Positions 1 to 10,374 of a stretch of DNA of 64,000 nucleotides are shown here, piece by piece. The notes below the pieces were generated by a model, which was not told the DNA's origin, made no database searches, and saw nothing but the letters and a program-made list of their open reading frames with translations. Position 1 is the first letter of the stretch. Every line of letters starts with the position of its first letter. Origin of the DNA: Candidatus Poribacteria bacterium (GTDB taxonomy: Bacteria > Poribacteria > WGA-4E > GCA-2687025); contig JABGQA010000073.1 of the NCBI GenBank assembly GCA_018644665.1, forward strand, positions 1 to 64,000, written 5' to 3'. Made by a program: the position numbers and the translations under genes.

Positions 1-9
1 AATCCGCAA

Positions 10-1077
10 TCACTCAGCCGTGACGAACATCCGCGCGGACGTGCCACCATCCATACGGAACGTCAACGCGTAGTCGCCTGCTTCGGATCCCGTAGAGAAC
101 TGCGCCGTCAGCCGGCCTGTCGGCACTCCCAGGATGGGCGAATTGACCTCGAAGGACGGTTCGAGCGAGACCAATTCCTGACCGGTGGCGCCGTCCGGGC
201 CGTCCAACTCAACGTTGCCTACGTCTTCGCTATCGACCACGAGCGACCAGTGCGTTTCGTCGACAGGCTCGATGGTCACGCCGGTGAGGGGTTCGCCGTC
301 GGCATCCCACAGGAGGAAGTCGTAGGGAAGTGTGGTAGGCGCGCCTGTTGGGGCGGTTTGGTAGATCGTGTTCGGGGAGCCAGCGTTAAACGCGCTTGCG
401 ACATTGATGCGAGGCACGATGCTGGGGAGTATGAAGAGCTTCGCCGTGCCTTCTTCGACGGAGCCGCCAGGACCCGTTTCGGCCTCGACGTGGATGTCAT
501 ACACGCCGGGAGCGGGATTCACGAAACCGGTCAGCAGCATGTGCACCTGCTTGATCCCGGGGCCGGGGACCGCGAGGCCGGGGACGATATCAACGTTGGC
601 AGTGAAGACGAACGTGTGCGTGTCCTCCGCGCTGACGGAGTAGTGCAGTTCACCGGTGGGATTCGGTGGGACGAGAGGCAGAATCGGGTGCTGCGGCCAG
701 CCTTGCAGCAACGCCCCGGTGTTGCAGCGCAGGTCCGGAGGCATACAGTCGTCGGAGCCGAAGATCGTCTTCGTCGGCCTGTCGTCAACCTTCTGGAACG
801 CGTCGGGCAGCGTGACCTTGATGGTCTTCCCCTGCATGAGCGACCGACCCGTGACGCTCGGGTCTAGTGACGTATCCAAGTTAATGTCGAATATCGTAAC
901 CGCCCCGGCGACATCGCCATCAGGCAAGATGGGCGCGCTCTGCGCGGAGCTGACGATCCCCCCGCTGTCATCGCCATCGCCGCCCTGCAAGACACCTTGG
1001 ACCTCGTCACAGCCAGCCAGTATCAGTACCAATCCTGCCAGGAGCGGGACTCCTGCGGGCACACGTAGTCTGAACAT
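10..1077 (-). CDS. Putative lipoprotein of unknown function
   Basis: A 355-residue exported protein that I do not recognise. Residues 1-23 form a lipoprotein signal peptide (Arg at 3 and 5, hydrophobic core, lipobox LAGC with Cys23), so the mature protein should be lipid-anchored in the envelope. A Gly/Asp-rich low-complexity stretch follows the Cys, and the rest looks like a beta-rich secreted protein without a motif I can name. The open frame runs 76 codons further upstream, but the ATG at 1077 is preferred because GGAGG lies about 11 bases before it and the signal peptide starts there; the upstream extension has no signal-like or domain-like features. It is the last gene of the minus-strand block and is separated from the LamG gene by 338 bases. 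Confidence 0.75.
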   Translation of the reverse strand: MFRLRVPAGVPLLAGLVLILAGCDEVQGVLQGGDGDDSGGIVSSAQSAPILPDGDVAGAVTIFDINLDTSLDPSVTGRSLMQGKTIKVTLPDAFQKVDDRPTKTIFGSDDCMPPDLRCNTGALLQGWPQHPILPLVPPNPTGELHYSVSAEDTHTFVFTANVDIVPGLAVPGPGIKQVHMLLTGFVNPAPGVYDIHVEAETGPGGSVEEGTAKLFILPSIVPRINVASAFNAGSPNTIYQTAPTGAPTTLPYDFLLWDADGEPLTGVTIEPVDETHWSLVVDSEDVGNVELDGPDGATGQELVSLEPSFEVNSPILGVPTGRLTAQFSTGSEAGDYALTFRMDGGTSARMFVTAE

Positions 1078-1415
1078 CCTGAACCGTTCCTCCAAATCCT
1101 GCTTGGCTAGGGCCAAGCGCGACCTGCCTTCGACACACGGTCGCGGGGACAGGTCATCACGAACGACCGGGAACGGCCATGATCTGAGTCGCAACTGCCC
1201 GCAACTCAGCGCCGTCGCAGCTTCGATCCCCCTGCAGCGACGGTCGGGTGAGACACGCGCACCGCTCCACTGTATTAGACGCTCCGTGAGCGGGTGATCC
1301 GCCACCTAAATGCACGACAGCCGTACACAGTAAGGTGCGGGGCGGGCCGGTGGCGCCTTGTACGACGCCCGGGACACGCTAATCCGCCGGTACAGGGGCG
1401 AGAGGCGCTCTGGCC
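1078..1415. other. Intergenic stretch, no gene recognised
   Basis: This 338-base gap lies between the LamG gene and the lipoprotein gene, both on the minus strand. It holds the ribosome binding site of the lipoprotein and a perfect 7-base inverted repeat (CCGTCGC at 1212-1218, GCGACGG at 1237-1243) in its leader. I see no convincing promoter, terminator or RNA gene here. Confidence 0.5.
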
Positions 1416-2210
1416 CTACCGCCGTGCGCCTTTGATCGCCGCCCACGCAACCGGCGTCTTCCCCAGGGCCCTGACAGGGAGCAGCCCAAGCGACTCCTGG
1501 ATGCCCGTTTCCATCAGCTCGATGATGTCGTCTTCCTCGATGGCGACGCTGAACAGCGCGACCTCGTCGAGGAAGCCGTCGAGCAGTTCAGAGGCGTTGG
1601 CCTGCCATCCGCCGATGTGGAGTTCCGCGGTTCCGGCGGGCGGCGGATCGCCGATGTTCGCAGAGCCAATGACGGCCCCGTCTTCATAGATCGTGACTGT
1701 GCTCTCCCCGTCATAAACCGAGGTCATGTACAGCCAGGTGTCCTTCTGCACGTCGCCCGCGCCCCAGATGCCTTGCCATCCGCCGCGCCAGAAGTAGCTC
1801 TCCCACCCCGTGCCGTCCGAGCTTGTCCTGAAGGCGTAGTTGGCCTCAGCCGCGGGGTCGTTTCGCTTGCCGAGGATGTGTCCGTAGTTGACGTCGGACT
1901 TGTTCACGTAGACCCACGCCGTGATCGTCCACGCCTCTTCGAGGTCCAGACTATCCGCGTCCGGGACGACGACACGGGCGCTCGTGCCATTGAAGCTAAG
2001 GGCGGAGTTCACCATGCCCTTGTCCCACTCGGCGTTCTCGATGGCCCCGTGGTTCTCGTTCCCGGACAGATCTCCCGCGACGTCGCCTTTCCCTTCGTCG
2101 AAGAGCCAGATGCCCGCGGCCGTCTGCGCGTCGATGCGAGCGTTGGCGAGCGGCGCGCCGATCATGGCGGCTGCAAGCGATGCCAAACCCAGTATGCGCC
2201 ATGCCTTCAT
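1416..2210 (-). CDS. Exported LamG-domain (concanavalin A-like) protein
   Basis: A 264-residue secreted protein. Residues 1-24 are a Sec signal peptide ending ANA. The body, about residues 30-235, reads as a LamG/laminin_G_3 fold: it begins with a WLFDEGKGD-type strand, then an SGNENHG turn, an ALSFNG strand and an AWVYVN strand, and it ends with the LDEVALFSVAI strand typical of this family. Such domains usually bind carbohydrate or act as adhesion modules. No catalytic residues are evident, so binding rather than catalysis is inferred. The start at 2210 was chosen because the signal peptide begins there and GGGAG precedes it; the frame itself opens 24 codons earlier. It lies downstream of the sugar genes on the same strand but after a 123-base gap. 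Confidence 0.8.
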   Translation of the reverse strand: MKAWRILGLASLAAAMIGAPLANARIDAQTAAGIWLFDEGKGDVAGDLSGNENHGAIENAEWDKGMVNSALSFNGTSARVVVPDADSLDLEEAWTITAWVYVNKSDVNYGHILGKRNDPAAEANYAFRTSSDGTGWESYFWRGGWQGIWGAGDVQKDTWLYMTSVYDGESTVTIYEDGAVIGSANIGDPPPAGTAELHIGGWQANASELLDGFLDEVALFSVAIEEDDIIELMETGIQESLGLLPVRALGKTPVAWAAIKGARR

Positions 2211-2333
2211 AGAACCCGTCTCCCTTTCGTGTGTCCGCGATGACCGGCGGCTGCCGGTCGATCTAGCGGGGCCATAGGCCAAACGTAGCCGATGGCGCGG
2301 CGCGCGTGAGTCCGGGCCGCCAGTGCAGCGTGG

Positions 2334-3386
2334 CTACCACGGGGGCGTGAACGCCAGGAATTCGCGCTCATGGCCCAACGCCGAGACCACGACGCCGTCA
2401 GCATCGTAGGCGGCGATGCCGAAGGCCGCCAGGCCGCCGGTGACTCCCCGACGCAGTTCCTCGGTCAGCAACGCGTCGCGTCGTCCTGTCAGGCCATCGC
2501 CAATGCGCGCCACGCCGGACCCTATGACGATGCGATCAGCGAACGCCTCCCCGCGTTCACACCGCCAGTAGGCGATGAAGGTCGATAGCGCGCTCCCGAA
2601 CTCGTGGCCTGCGTCCGCGATGAACCGCCTCGCCGCGTCTTCGCCAGCGCGGGCCGCCGCGTTGACGCGCGCTAGTGGCGGGTCGTCAACGGAACTCTCC
2701 GCGTTGTCCACCAGGCCCAGCTCTTGAGCGCGCTGCGCGAGCCACGGGCCCGACATGCGGCGGTCAAGCGTCTGCTCGGGGGCCGTCAGCCGGGGCCAGT
2801 CGGGGGACGCGTCGTGCCGGTACGTGCCGTCGGATTGCCGGACGATGAGGGCACCAACCTCGGCGACCATCGTCTGGACGATGTCGTCAGTCCAGTAGAG
2901 GGAGCCATCGCGCACGACGCCGCTCGCGACGCCGGTGCCCCACACGATGAAGGTCGCGTCCGACGCGCCGGGGAGCGTGCCGCCCGCCCCGACTTCCCCA
3001 AGCACGGCCGCGGCCGCGTCGTGGAGCACCGCCACGGCCGTGTCGCTCCCTAGCCGGTCTCGCACGTCCCTCTGCACGCGCGCCACGATGGGATGCGGAG
3101 TTTCCGGCGGCGGCGGGCCGTTCGCGGCGAAGGCCGCGGGGGGCGCCACGCACTCCGGGAAGCTGACGCCGACGCCCCACACGCGGTCACGGCCGACGGC
3201 CGCCGCGACGGCCTCAATCTCGGTGACGAGCAGGTCGTGCAGGGCGTCGTCGCTACGGGGCGCGCGCGACGGCTCCCGCGCGGCGATCACCGTCCCGGCC
3301 GAGTCGACCGCGGCGCATGCTACCTTCGTGCCGCCGACGCTCGCCGCCACGACGAGTTGGCCGGGGCGGTACTCTGCCGCCGTCAC
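2334..3386 (-). CDS. ROK-family sugar kinase-like protein, atypical
   Basis: A 350-residue protein of the ROK (repressor, ORF, kinase) branch of the actin-like ATPase fold. The phosphate-binding turn VGGTK at residues 17-21 and the HDAAAAVLGE segment with the likely catalytic Asp123 fit a glucokinase-like enzyme. Two ROK hallmarks are missing: the ExGH metal/substrate motif reads EVGA at 176-179, and the CxCGxxGCxE zinc cluster is absent. The substrate is therefore uncertain and activity could be altered. The gene overlaps the upstream aminotransferase by four bases (ATGA), which indicates translational coupling and a shared operon. There is no DNA-binding N-terminus, so it is not a ROK repressor. 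Confidence 0.75.
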   Translation of the reverse strand: MTAAEYRPGQLVVAASVGGTKVACAAVDSAGTVIAAREPSRAPRSDDALHDLLVTEIEAVAAAVGRDRVWGVGVSFPECVAPPAAFAANGPPPPETPHPIVARVQRDVRDRLGSDTAVAVLHDAAAAVLGEVGAGGTLPGASDATFIVWGTGVASGVVRDGSLYWTDDIVQTMVAEVGALIVRQSDGTYRHDASPDWPRLTAPEQTLDRRMSGPWLAQRAQELGLVDNAESSVDDPPLARVNAAARAGEDAARRFIADAGHEFGSALSTFIAYWRCERGEAFADRIVIGSGVARIGDGLTGRRDALLTEELRRGVTGGLAAFGIAAYDADGVVVSALGHEREFLAFTPPW

Positions 3387-4663
3387 GCGGTGGCGGATTC
3401 GTGGTCCCGCAGGGCTGACAGGCTGTCCTCGACCTTGTGGAACGCGTCGGCGACACGGCCGATACGCGCGGCGTCAGGCAGGATGTAGTTCCAGCCCATC
3501 TCCAGGCTGCGCGCGATCTTCTGTTCGCAGTTGGGCAGTTCGGTGTCCGCGAGGACGCGGCCGCTCCTGCGGATCGCATCGTCCCACATGTTCCTCGGGC
3601 CGCCCGAGTCCGGGTCGAGCCGCGCCCACTGAGAGATGGGAGACGGGACGTACGGGAACGCCGAGACGCCCTCCGCCTTCAGCGCGGCGGAGTACGTCGA
3701 GCGCGAGACGCCCGCGTGCTCGGGGTCGAAGTTCATCGTGAGCATGTGGTACGACGGAGCGTCGCCGTCCGCGTACTCGGGTAGTGCGACGCTGCCGACG
3801 CCAGACAGACCGGCTCGGAGCGCGTCGGCGTTCTGACGGCGCCCTGCGATCTCGTCGTCCAGCTTCTGCAGTTGCTCGGTAAGTAGAACCGCGTTCACCG
3901 TCGCGAGGCGGTACGTGTAGACCAGCGAGTCCGCGAACGGCCGCAGTTCGTCGGGGAAGCCAGGCTCCGGCGACCTGCCCATGTGCTGACACGCCATCGA
4001 CGCGCGCCAGTACACGTCCGCGTCGCGAGTCACCATGTAGCCGGCCTCTGTCGCGGCGAGAAGCTTGCCGCCCATGCACGAGAACCCGGCCGCGTCCCCG
4101 AATGTGCCGACCTTGCGACCGCGGTGGAGCGCGCCGTGAGCCTGGCTGCCGTCCTCGATCACCTTCAGCCCGCGCCGTTGAGCGACCTCGCAGATGGCCG
4201 TCATGTCGGCCGCCTGACCGAAGATGTGGACGACGAGGATCGCGCGCGTCTTCGGCGTGATAGCGGCCTCCACCGACGCCGCGTCGAGGAGGCCCGTCGT
4301 CGCGTCGACATCCGCGAACACCGGGACGGCGCCGTTGTGCAGGATGCACCCCGTCGAGGCGCCCCACGTGTACGGGGTCGTGATGACTTCGTCGCCACCG
4401 GTGATCTCCAGTCCCGCGAGCGCGGCGTGCAGCGCCCCATGGCCCGACGACGTGCCCAGGCAGTGTGGCGCGCCCTGCCAACGCGCGATGGCCTCCTCCG
4501 TCTCGCGCACGACGGCGTCGTTCTTGTTCAGGCCGACCGTGTGACCGCGCTCCAGCAACTCCGTGACGCGACGCATGGCCTTGTCGCTGTAGGTCGGGTG
4601 CGGGTCCTGGGCGGGCGGCTGTACGGGATCGCCACCAAGCAGAGCGAGAGTGCGCGTGGACAT
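3383..4663 (-). CDS. DegT/DnrJ/EryC1/StrS-family PLP aminotransferase
   Basis: A 426-residue pyridoxal-phosphate enzyme of the sugar aminotransferase family (fold type I). Seen in the sequence are the GTSSGHGALHAAL cofactor-phosphate segment at 70-82, the TTPYTWGAS segment, the EDGSQAHGA segment with cofactor Asp171, and the Schiff-base lysine candidate Lys200 in CMGGK. Family members transaminate keto-sugars, for example in aminosugar or aminocyclitol synthesis. The substrate here is unknown. It overlaps the ROK gene by 4 bases and starts 35 bases after the dioxygenase stop. Its placement in a galactose-metabolism run suggests modification of a sugar or cyclitol. Confidence 0.85.
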   Translation of the reverse strand: MSTRTLALLGGDPVQPPAQDPHPTYSDKAMRRVTELLERGHTVGLNKNDAVVRETEEAIARWQGAPHCLGTSSGHGALHAALAGLEITGGDEVITTPYTWGASTGCILHNGAVPVFADVDATTGLLDAASVEAAITPKTRAILVVHIFGQAADMTAICEVAQRRGLKVIEDGSQAHGALHRGRKVGTFGDAAGFSCMGGKLLAATEAGYMVTRDADVYWRASMACQHMGRSPEPGFPDELRPFADSLVYTYRLATVNAVLLTEQLQKLDDEIAGRRQNADALRAGLSGVGSVALPEYADGDAPSYHMLTMNFDPEHAGVSRSTYSAALKAEGVSAFPYVPSPISQWARLDPDSGGPRNMWDDAIRRSGRVLADTELPNCEQKIARSLEMGWNYILPDAARIGRVADAFHKVEDSLSALRDHESATA

Positions 4664-4698
4664 CGTTGCTCCTCCGGCGTGACCGTCAAGACGGTGGG

Positions 4699-5472
4699 TC
4701 AGCCGCTACGGAGCCAGTTGTCGAACAGGGCGCGCAGCGGTGGCGGGAGAGTGCCAAGAAAGTCGGGGTCGGTCAACCACGGCTGTCCGTCAGGCCCGGT
4801 GGGCGCGTCGGGATGGTGCGCGAGTACGGCGTAGTGCAGCGTCTGGCGGTTGTCGCCCTCCGCGCAGTCGCCCCGGTGCAGGAGATTCGAGTTGTAGAAC
4901 ACGATGTCGCCCGCGTCGAGTTCGACCGCCATCTGCCCGGGCATCGCGCCGTCGGGATTGGTCTGCATCGCGTCGCGTTCGCCGGGAGTCATCACGCGAC
5001 GGTGACTGCCCGGCACGATGGACAGGCAGTGGTCGCGACGGAGCGCGCCGTTGAGTTGGACGTGCGTGTCGAGAGCCGTCAGCAGCGCGGCCTCTTCGGC
5101 GTCGCCGTCGAATGCGGAATCCCGGTGCCAGCGCAGTCGGTAGCTCAACTCCGCCGGGTTCACGAGCAGCGTGCAGAGGTGGTATTGCAGCTCCGGGCCG
5201 ACGAGATCGGAGATCACGCCGAGGATTCCCGGCTCTCCAAGAGCCGAAAGCAACGCGGGCTCGCGCACCGACGGGTGGAAGATGTTGTTCACGCCCCATA
5301 TCTGACCGTCAGGCCCGCGTCGGGCATCGCCGTAGCCGTCCGGCCCCTCGCAGTGGGCGACCACGCGGTCTACCGCGGCGCGGTATTCGACCAGTTGCGG
5401 CTCGGACAGGGCTCCGCGTCGGATCACGTACCCAAGGTCGCGGAATCCGTCGCGTTCGGCCTGTGTCAGCAT
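4699..5472 (-). CDS. Phytanoyl-CoA dioxygenase (PhyH) family protein
   Basis: A 257-residue Fe(II)/2-oxoglutarate-dependent dioxygenase-like protein. The iron-binding facial triad is visible as HRD (His116, Asp118) and distal His199 in NLLHRG, with Arg209 placed to bind 2-oxoglutarate. Length and spacing fit the family. Such enzymes hydroxylate varied small molecules, and the substrate cannot be read from sequence. The gene lies 27 bases after galK and 35 bases before the DegT gene on the same strand, so it belongs to the same probable operon. GGGGAG lies just before the ATG. A second family member is encoded at 10375-11136 in the neighbouring plus-strand operon. Confidence 0.85.
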   Translation of the reverse strand: MLTQAERDGFRDLGYVIRRGALSEPQLVEYRAAVDRVVAHCEGPDGYGDARRGPDGQIWGVNNIFHPSVREPALLSALGEPGILGVISDLVGPELQYHLCTLLVNPAELSYRLRWHRDSAFDGDAEEAALLTALDTHVQLNGALRRDHCLSIVPGSHRRVMTPGERDAMQTNPDGAMPGQMAVELDAGDIVFYNSNLLHRGDCAEGDNRQTLHYAVLAHHPDAPTGPDGQPWLTDPDFLGTLPPPLRALFDNWLRSG

Positions 5473-5499
5473 GTCTCCCCTATCCCTCGGCGCGACGAG

Positions 5500-6680
<1,181 letters not shown>

Positions 6681-6684
<4 letters not shown>

Positions 6685-8840
6685 CCGGGCGCCCGGTGAG
6701 CGCGGCGCGCGGCCCAGCGTATCTCTTCGGCGGCCTCGTCCGGGTCGGACGGGTTCACCACGCGCCCAAAGATGTCCGCGCCGACCACGTGTTTCCGTAG
6801 ACCGGGGCCTCGCAGCAGCGACGTGATGTGCAGCTGCATGTGGTAGCCGTAGTCGACGCCGTCGGTCGGCGCCTGCACGAGCGCGAGCGAGTAGTGGTAT
6901 GGCGCGTCGAAGAGGCCGTCTAGCCCAGTTAGCGCGTGCAGTACGGCCGCCGCCATCGACCGTCGGGCGTCTTGTCCTAGGTCGAGCAGGCTCGCCACAT
7001 GCCGCGTCGGCGCGATGACGACGTCGTACGGGAACTGCGCCGCGTATGGGACGAACGCCGTCACGTGCTCGTCCGCGGCGAGGATGCGCCGGCCGTCGTC
7101 GACCTCGGCGCGGGCGGCGTCGCACACGAAGCAGACGCCGCCGGTCTCCTCCCGATAGCGCGCGAACTCCGCGATCTGAGGAGCCACGATAAGGTCTGGG
7201 ATGCTGCTGTACGCGTACACCTGGCCGTGCGGGTGCGGCTGGGAGTTGCCCATGATGAGACCGCGGTTCTCGAATATGAGCGGGTACGCGATGTCGGGCC
7301 GCTCCCCGAGGCGCTCGTAGATGTCCGCCCACGCGTCGACCAGCGTCGCGACGGCGTCGACATCGAGCGTGGAGAGTCGCTGCGCGTGGTTCGGGTTGTA
7401 GTTCACCACCTCGCACACGCCCCGCGATGTCCTCGCGCGGTACGGCCCGTCCTCGTGGGTGATGTCGTACGCGTCCTGCGTCAGTGTCGGGAAGTCGTTG
7501 GCGAAGCTCCACACGGACGTGTAGTCCGGGTTCGTCTCGCCGCTGACGCGCGTGTTGCCAGGGCAGAGGTAGCACGACGGGTCGTGCGACGGTATCTCGT
7601 CGCTGTCGAGGTCCTGGGTCTCGCCGCTCCACGGCCGACTGCGACGGTGCGCGGCGATGTTCACCCACCGGCTCCAGAACGGGTTGTACCGCTCCTCCTG
7701 CGGCGTCCGGTAGCCGTGCGGATGCAGGCGATGCCAGTGCCAGGCCGACTCGACGATCGACTCGATGCCGGTCTCGGCGCGCCAGCCGATGGCGTCGCGT
7801 ATCTTGGAGCAGTCCGCGATCAGCCGCTCGGGGTCGCCCGCGCGGGGTTCGCCGTTCGCCGTGGGGATGGCGTGGCCGGTTACGTCGCGAGCCGCGTCGA
7901 CGATCTCGCCGACGGTGTGCCCGTGCCCTGAACCCAGGTTGTAGGTCGCGCTCGCGCCCCCCTCCAGGAGGGCGTCGAGGCACCGGACGTGCGCCTCGGC
8001 CAGGTCCGCCACGGAGACGAAGTCGCGGATGGCCGTGCCGTCCGGCGTGTCGTAGTGCGTGCCGTACAGCGTCAGGATGTCTCGCTGCCCCAGGGCGACC
8101 TGCAGCACGATCGGGATCAGGTGCGTTTCCGGGCTGTGGTCCTCGCCGAGCAGGCGTGACACGTCGGCGCCGGCCGCATTGAAGTAGCGTAGGGCGACGT
8201 AAGCGCCTCGGCCCGAAGCATCGCGGGTGGCGAGCATCTGCTCGTCCATGGCCTTCGTGACGCCGTACACGCTCGTCGGTATGCGCAGCGGCGCGGCGTC
8301 GAACGAGCCGCCCGCGATCTCGGCGGCGTACCAGTCGAGGATCACCTCCAGCGGTTCCACGGAGCCATCCAGTTGGCTGTCCGGGAATCGCGACTCGGCG
8401 GCGGCGCGCTCCTGGTAGTCCTCGCGGAGCGGGAAGGCGTCCTCGGCCGGGTCGCCATACGTGGAGGCCGTCGAGGACTTCACGACGGGGACGCCGTCGC
8501 ACGCGCGCAACAGGTTGCCGAACGCGAGGACGTTCTGCTCGAAGTAGAGGCGCGGCTCGCGCTGCGACTCGGGCACGATGCTGCGCGCGGCGAAGTCGAT
8601 GACGCCAGCAATGTCGTGCTCGGCGAACAGCTCCCGGAGCGCGTCGGCGTCCAGCAGGCTGGCTTCCGCGAACAAGAACCTATCCGGGCCGTACACGTGG
8701 GAGAAGAGATCGACGGGCTCGCGGTGGCCCGTTGACAGGTCGTCGCACACGATCACGCGCCGACCGTCCTCGAGGAGCCGCCGAACCGTGTGAGAGCCGA
8801 TGTAGCCCGCGCCGCCCGTGACAAGAACAGCCTGCCGCAC
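6681..8840 (-). CDS. galE-galT: Fused UDP-glucose 4-epimerase / galactose-1-phosphate uridylyltransferase
   Basis: One uninterrupted 719-residue frame carries two Leloir enzymes. Residues 1-378 are GalE, with the NAD-binding TGGAGYIGSH at 8-17, the Ser-Thr segment at 122-125, YGVTK (Tyr192, Lys196) and the late IRDFVSVADLAEAH segment. Residues 384-719 are GalT, with the opening YNPFWSRWV, a CYLC zinc-type pair near 423-426 and the nucleophile motif HPHGQ at 536-540. The linker is only a few residues. The start is the GTG at 8840, twelve bases after GAGGAG; the frame opens earlier but without family sequence. Between the Ser motif and the catalytic Tyr there are about 60 residues where E. coli GalE has about 25, so GalE carries an insertion of roughly 40 residues. 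galK follows with a 4-base overlap. Confidence 0.92.
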
Positions 8841-8883
8841 AGGTGGTCGCTCCTCGCCGTTTGGGTGTTGGCCGCCACGCGCG

Positions 8884-8912
8884 TTGACGGGCGCGCATCC
8901 TATCGGTATGTT
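8884..8912 (+). promoter_or_regulatory. Sigma-70-like promoter for the sulfatase operon
   Basis: TTGACG at 8884-8889 and TATGTT at 8907-8912 are 17 bases apart, matching the consensus at 5/6 and 4/6 positions. They point toward the sulfatase start 42 bases downstream. This is a reading by eye only. Confidence 0.5.
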
Positions 8913-8954
8913 AGCCGAGCCTCGTCCCGGACGTAACGCACCGCGGCAGCGCAC

Positions 8955-10361
8955 ATGACCGGCCCCAACCTGCTATTCGTCCTTGCCGACCAACTGCGGC
9001 TCGACGCGTGCGGCTACGCAGGATCGCAGGTCGGCGCGACGCCGAACATCGACCGGTTTGCAGGGAAATCGGCAAGCTTCACGAACGCTGTGTCTGGCTA
9101 CCCCGTCTGCGGACCGTACAGGAACAGTCTGTTCACCGGGAAGTACCCGAGCAGCACGGGCATGATCATCAACGAGTTGCGCTGCATGCCCGACGATGAC
9201 GCCCTGGGCCACGTCCTGACGCGCGCCGGGTACGACACGCACTACATCGGCAAGTGGCATCTCTTCGGGCGTGATCACACGCCGGAGGAGCAGTCCTGCC
9301 CGCCCGGGGCGCATCGGCTGGGGCTCGACGGCTACTGGGCCTCCTACAACTTCCACCACCGCTACTACAGCGCCTTCTACTACGAGGACACGTTTGAGCG
9401 GCGTGAAGTCGATGGCTACGAGCCGGACGTCCACACGGACATGATGCTCGAACGGCTTGCAGACCAGGATCAGGAGAGGCCGTTCGCGGCGATCCTGAAC
9501 TACGGCGTCCCGCACGACCCGTGGACGTGGGACAACGTCCCCGAGGAACACGCCGCCCCATACCGGGACCGCGAGTTCGGCTACGCGCGCACGTATCGCG
9601 AGGGGTCGGCGGAGTACTGGTCACCGCGCATGGACCGAGCGTGGTGGCAGGAGACGGTGCGCCCAAGCCTGCCTATGTGGCAGCGGGTGTACCACGCGAT
9701 GATCGCCAACCTCGACTGGAACTTCGGTCGCGTTCTGGACGGCCTCGACCGGCTCGGCCTGACCGACGACACCCTCGTCGTGTTCACTTCGGACCACGGC
9801 GAGATGTTCGGCGCGCACGGGCGCATCGCCAAGAAGATCTTCTACGAGGAAGCGGTGCGCGTGCCGTTCCTCATGCGACTGCCAGGCGTCACCGAGCGCG
9901 GGGCAACCGACGCGTGCCTCGACACGCCGGACATCATGCCGACGCTCCTCGGCCTCCTGGGCCTGGACACGCCGGAGTCGGTGGAGGGTATGGACCTGAG
10001 CCATTGCGCGCGTGGCGTCGCCGGCCCGCAGCCGGAAGCCGCCCTGATGCAGGGCATGGGTCACACGTACCAGTGGCTCGACGGAGATGAGTGGCGCGCG
10101 CTGCGCGACAAGCGATACACGTACGCCGTCGCCCGTGAAGCCGACGCGGAGTTCCTCTTCGACAACATCGAGGACCCGTTTCAGGAACGGAATCTCGCGT
10201 CGGACACCGCGCACGCCGCCGTGACGCGAGACCGACGCGCGCAGCTTCGTGAGCGGATGACGGCTCTCAACGACGAGCTACACCCAACGACGTATTACCG
10301 CGACGCGTGGACCCGCGACCGGTGCATCGTGCGGTCGGCCACGCGTGACGCCGCGGCCTAG
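8955..10361 (+). CDS. Type I sulfatase (formylglycine-dependent)
   Basis: A 468-residue arylsulfatase/choline-sulfatase-type enzyme that hydrolyses sulfate esters. The maturation motif CGPYR (Cys52, Arg56) is the CxPxR form, so Cys52 should be converted to formylglycine by a maturase, which is not encoded here. Metal and active-site segments are visible: ADQLR at 11-15, GKWH at 99-102, and TSDHGE with Asp280 and His281. No signal peptide is seen, so it is probably cytoplasmic. It is divergent from the GalE-GalT gene across a 114-base gap and heads a plus-strand run with a dioxygenase, an amidohydrolase and a ThuA-like protein. The substrate could be a sulfated sugar or alcohol; that is inference from context. 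Confidence 0.92.
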   Translation: MTGPNLLFVLADQLRLDACGYAGSQVGATPNIDRFAGKSASFTNAVSGYPVCGPYRNSLFTGKYPSSTGMIINELRCMPDDDALGHVLTRAGYDTHYIGKWHLFGRDHTPEEQSCPPGAHRLGLDGYWASYNFHHRYYSAFYYEDTFERREVDGYEPDVHTDMMLERLADQDQERPFAAILNYGVPHDPWTWDNVPEEHAAPYRDREFGYARTYREGSAEYWSPRMDRAWWQETVRPSLPMWQRVYHAMIANLDWNFGRVLDGLDRLGLTDDTLVVFTSDHGEMFGAHGRIAKKIFYEEAVRVPFLMRLPGVTERGATDACLDTPDIMPTLLGLLGLDTPESVEGMDLSHCARGVAGPQPEAALMQGMGHTYQWLDGDEWRALRDKRYTYAVAREADAEFLFDNIEDPFQERNLASDTAHAAVTRDRRAQLRERMTALNDELHPTTYYRDAWTRDRCIVRSATRDAAA

Positions 10362-10374
10362 GGGAGGACACGAC

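Noticed and set aside
7680..7730. Possibility that the GalE-GalT fusion is only a missed stop or frameshift
   Set aside because: The frame is continuous and both domains begin and end with normal family sequence with a short natural linker. It still deserves read-level confirmation, as stated in the findings.
6685..8502. Upstream extension of the galK frame through the GalE-GalT gene
   Set aside because: The extension is Arg/Pro-rich and unlike any protein; the ATGA overlap start at 6684 gives a normal galactokinase.
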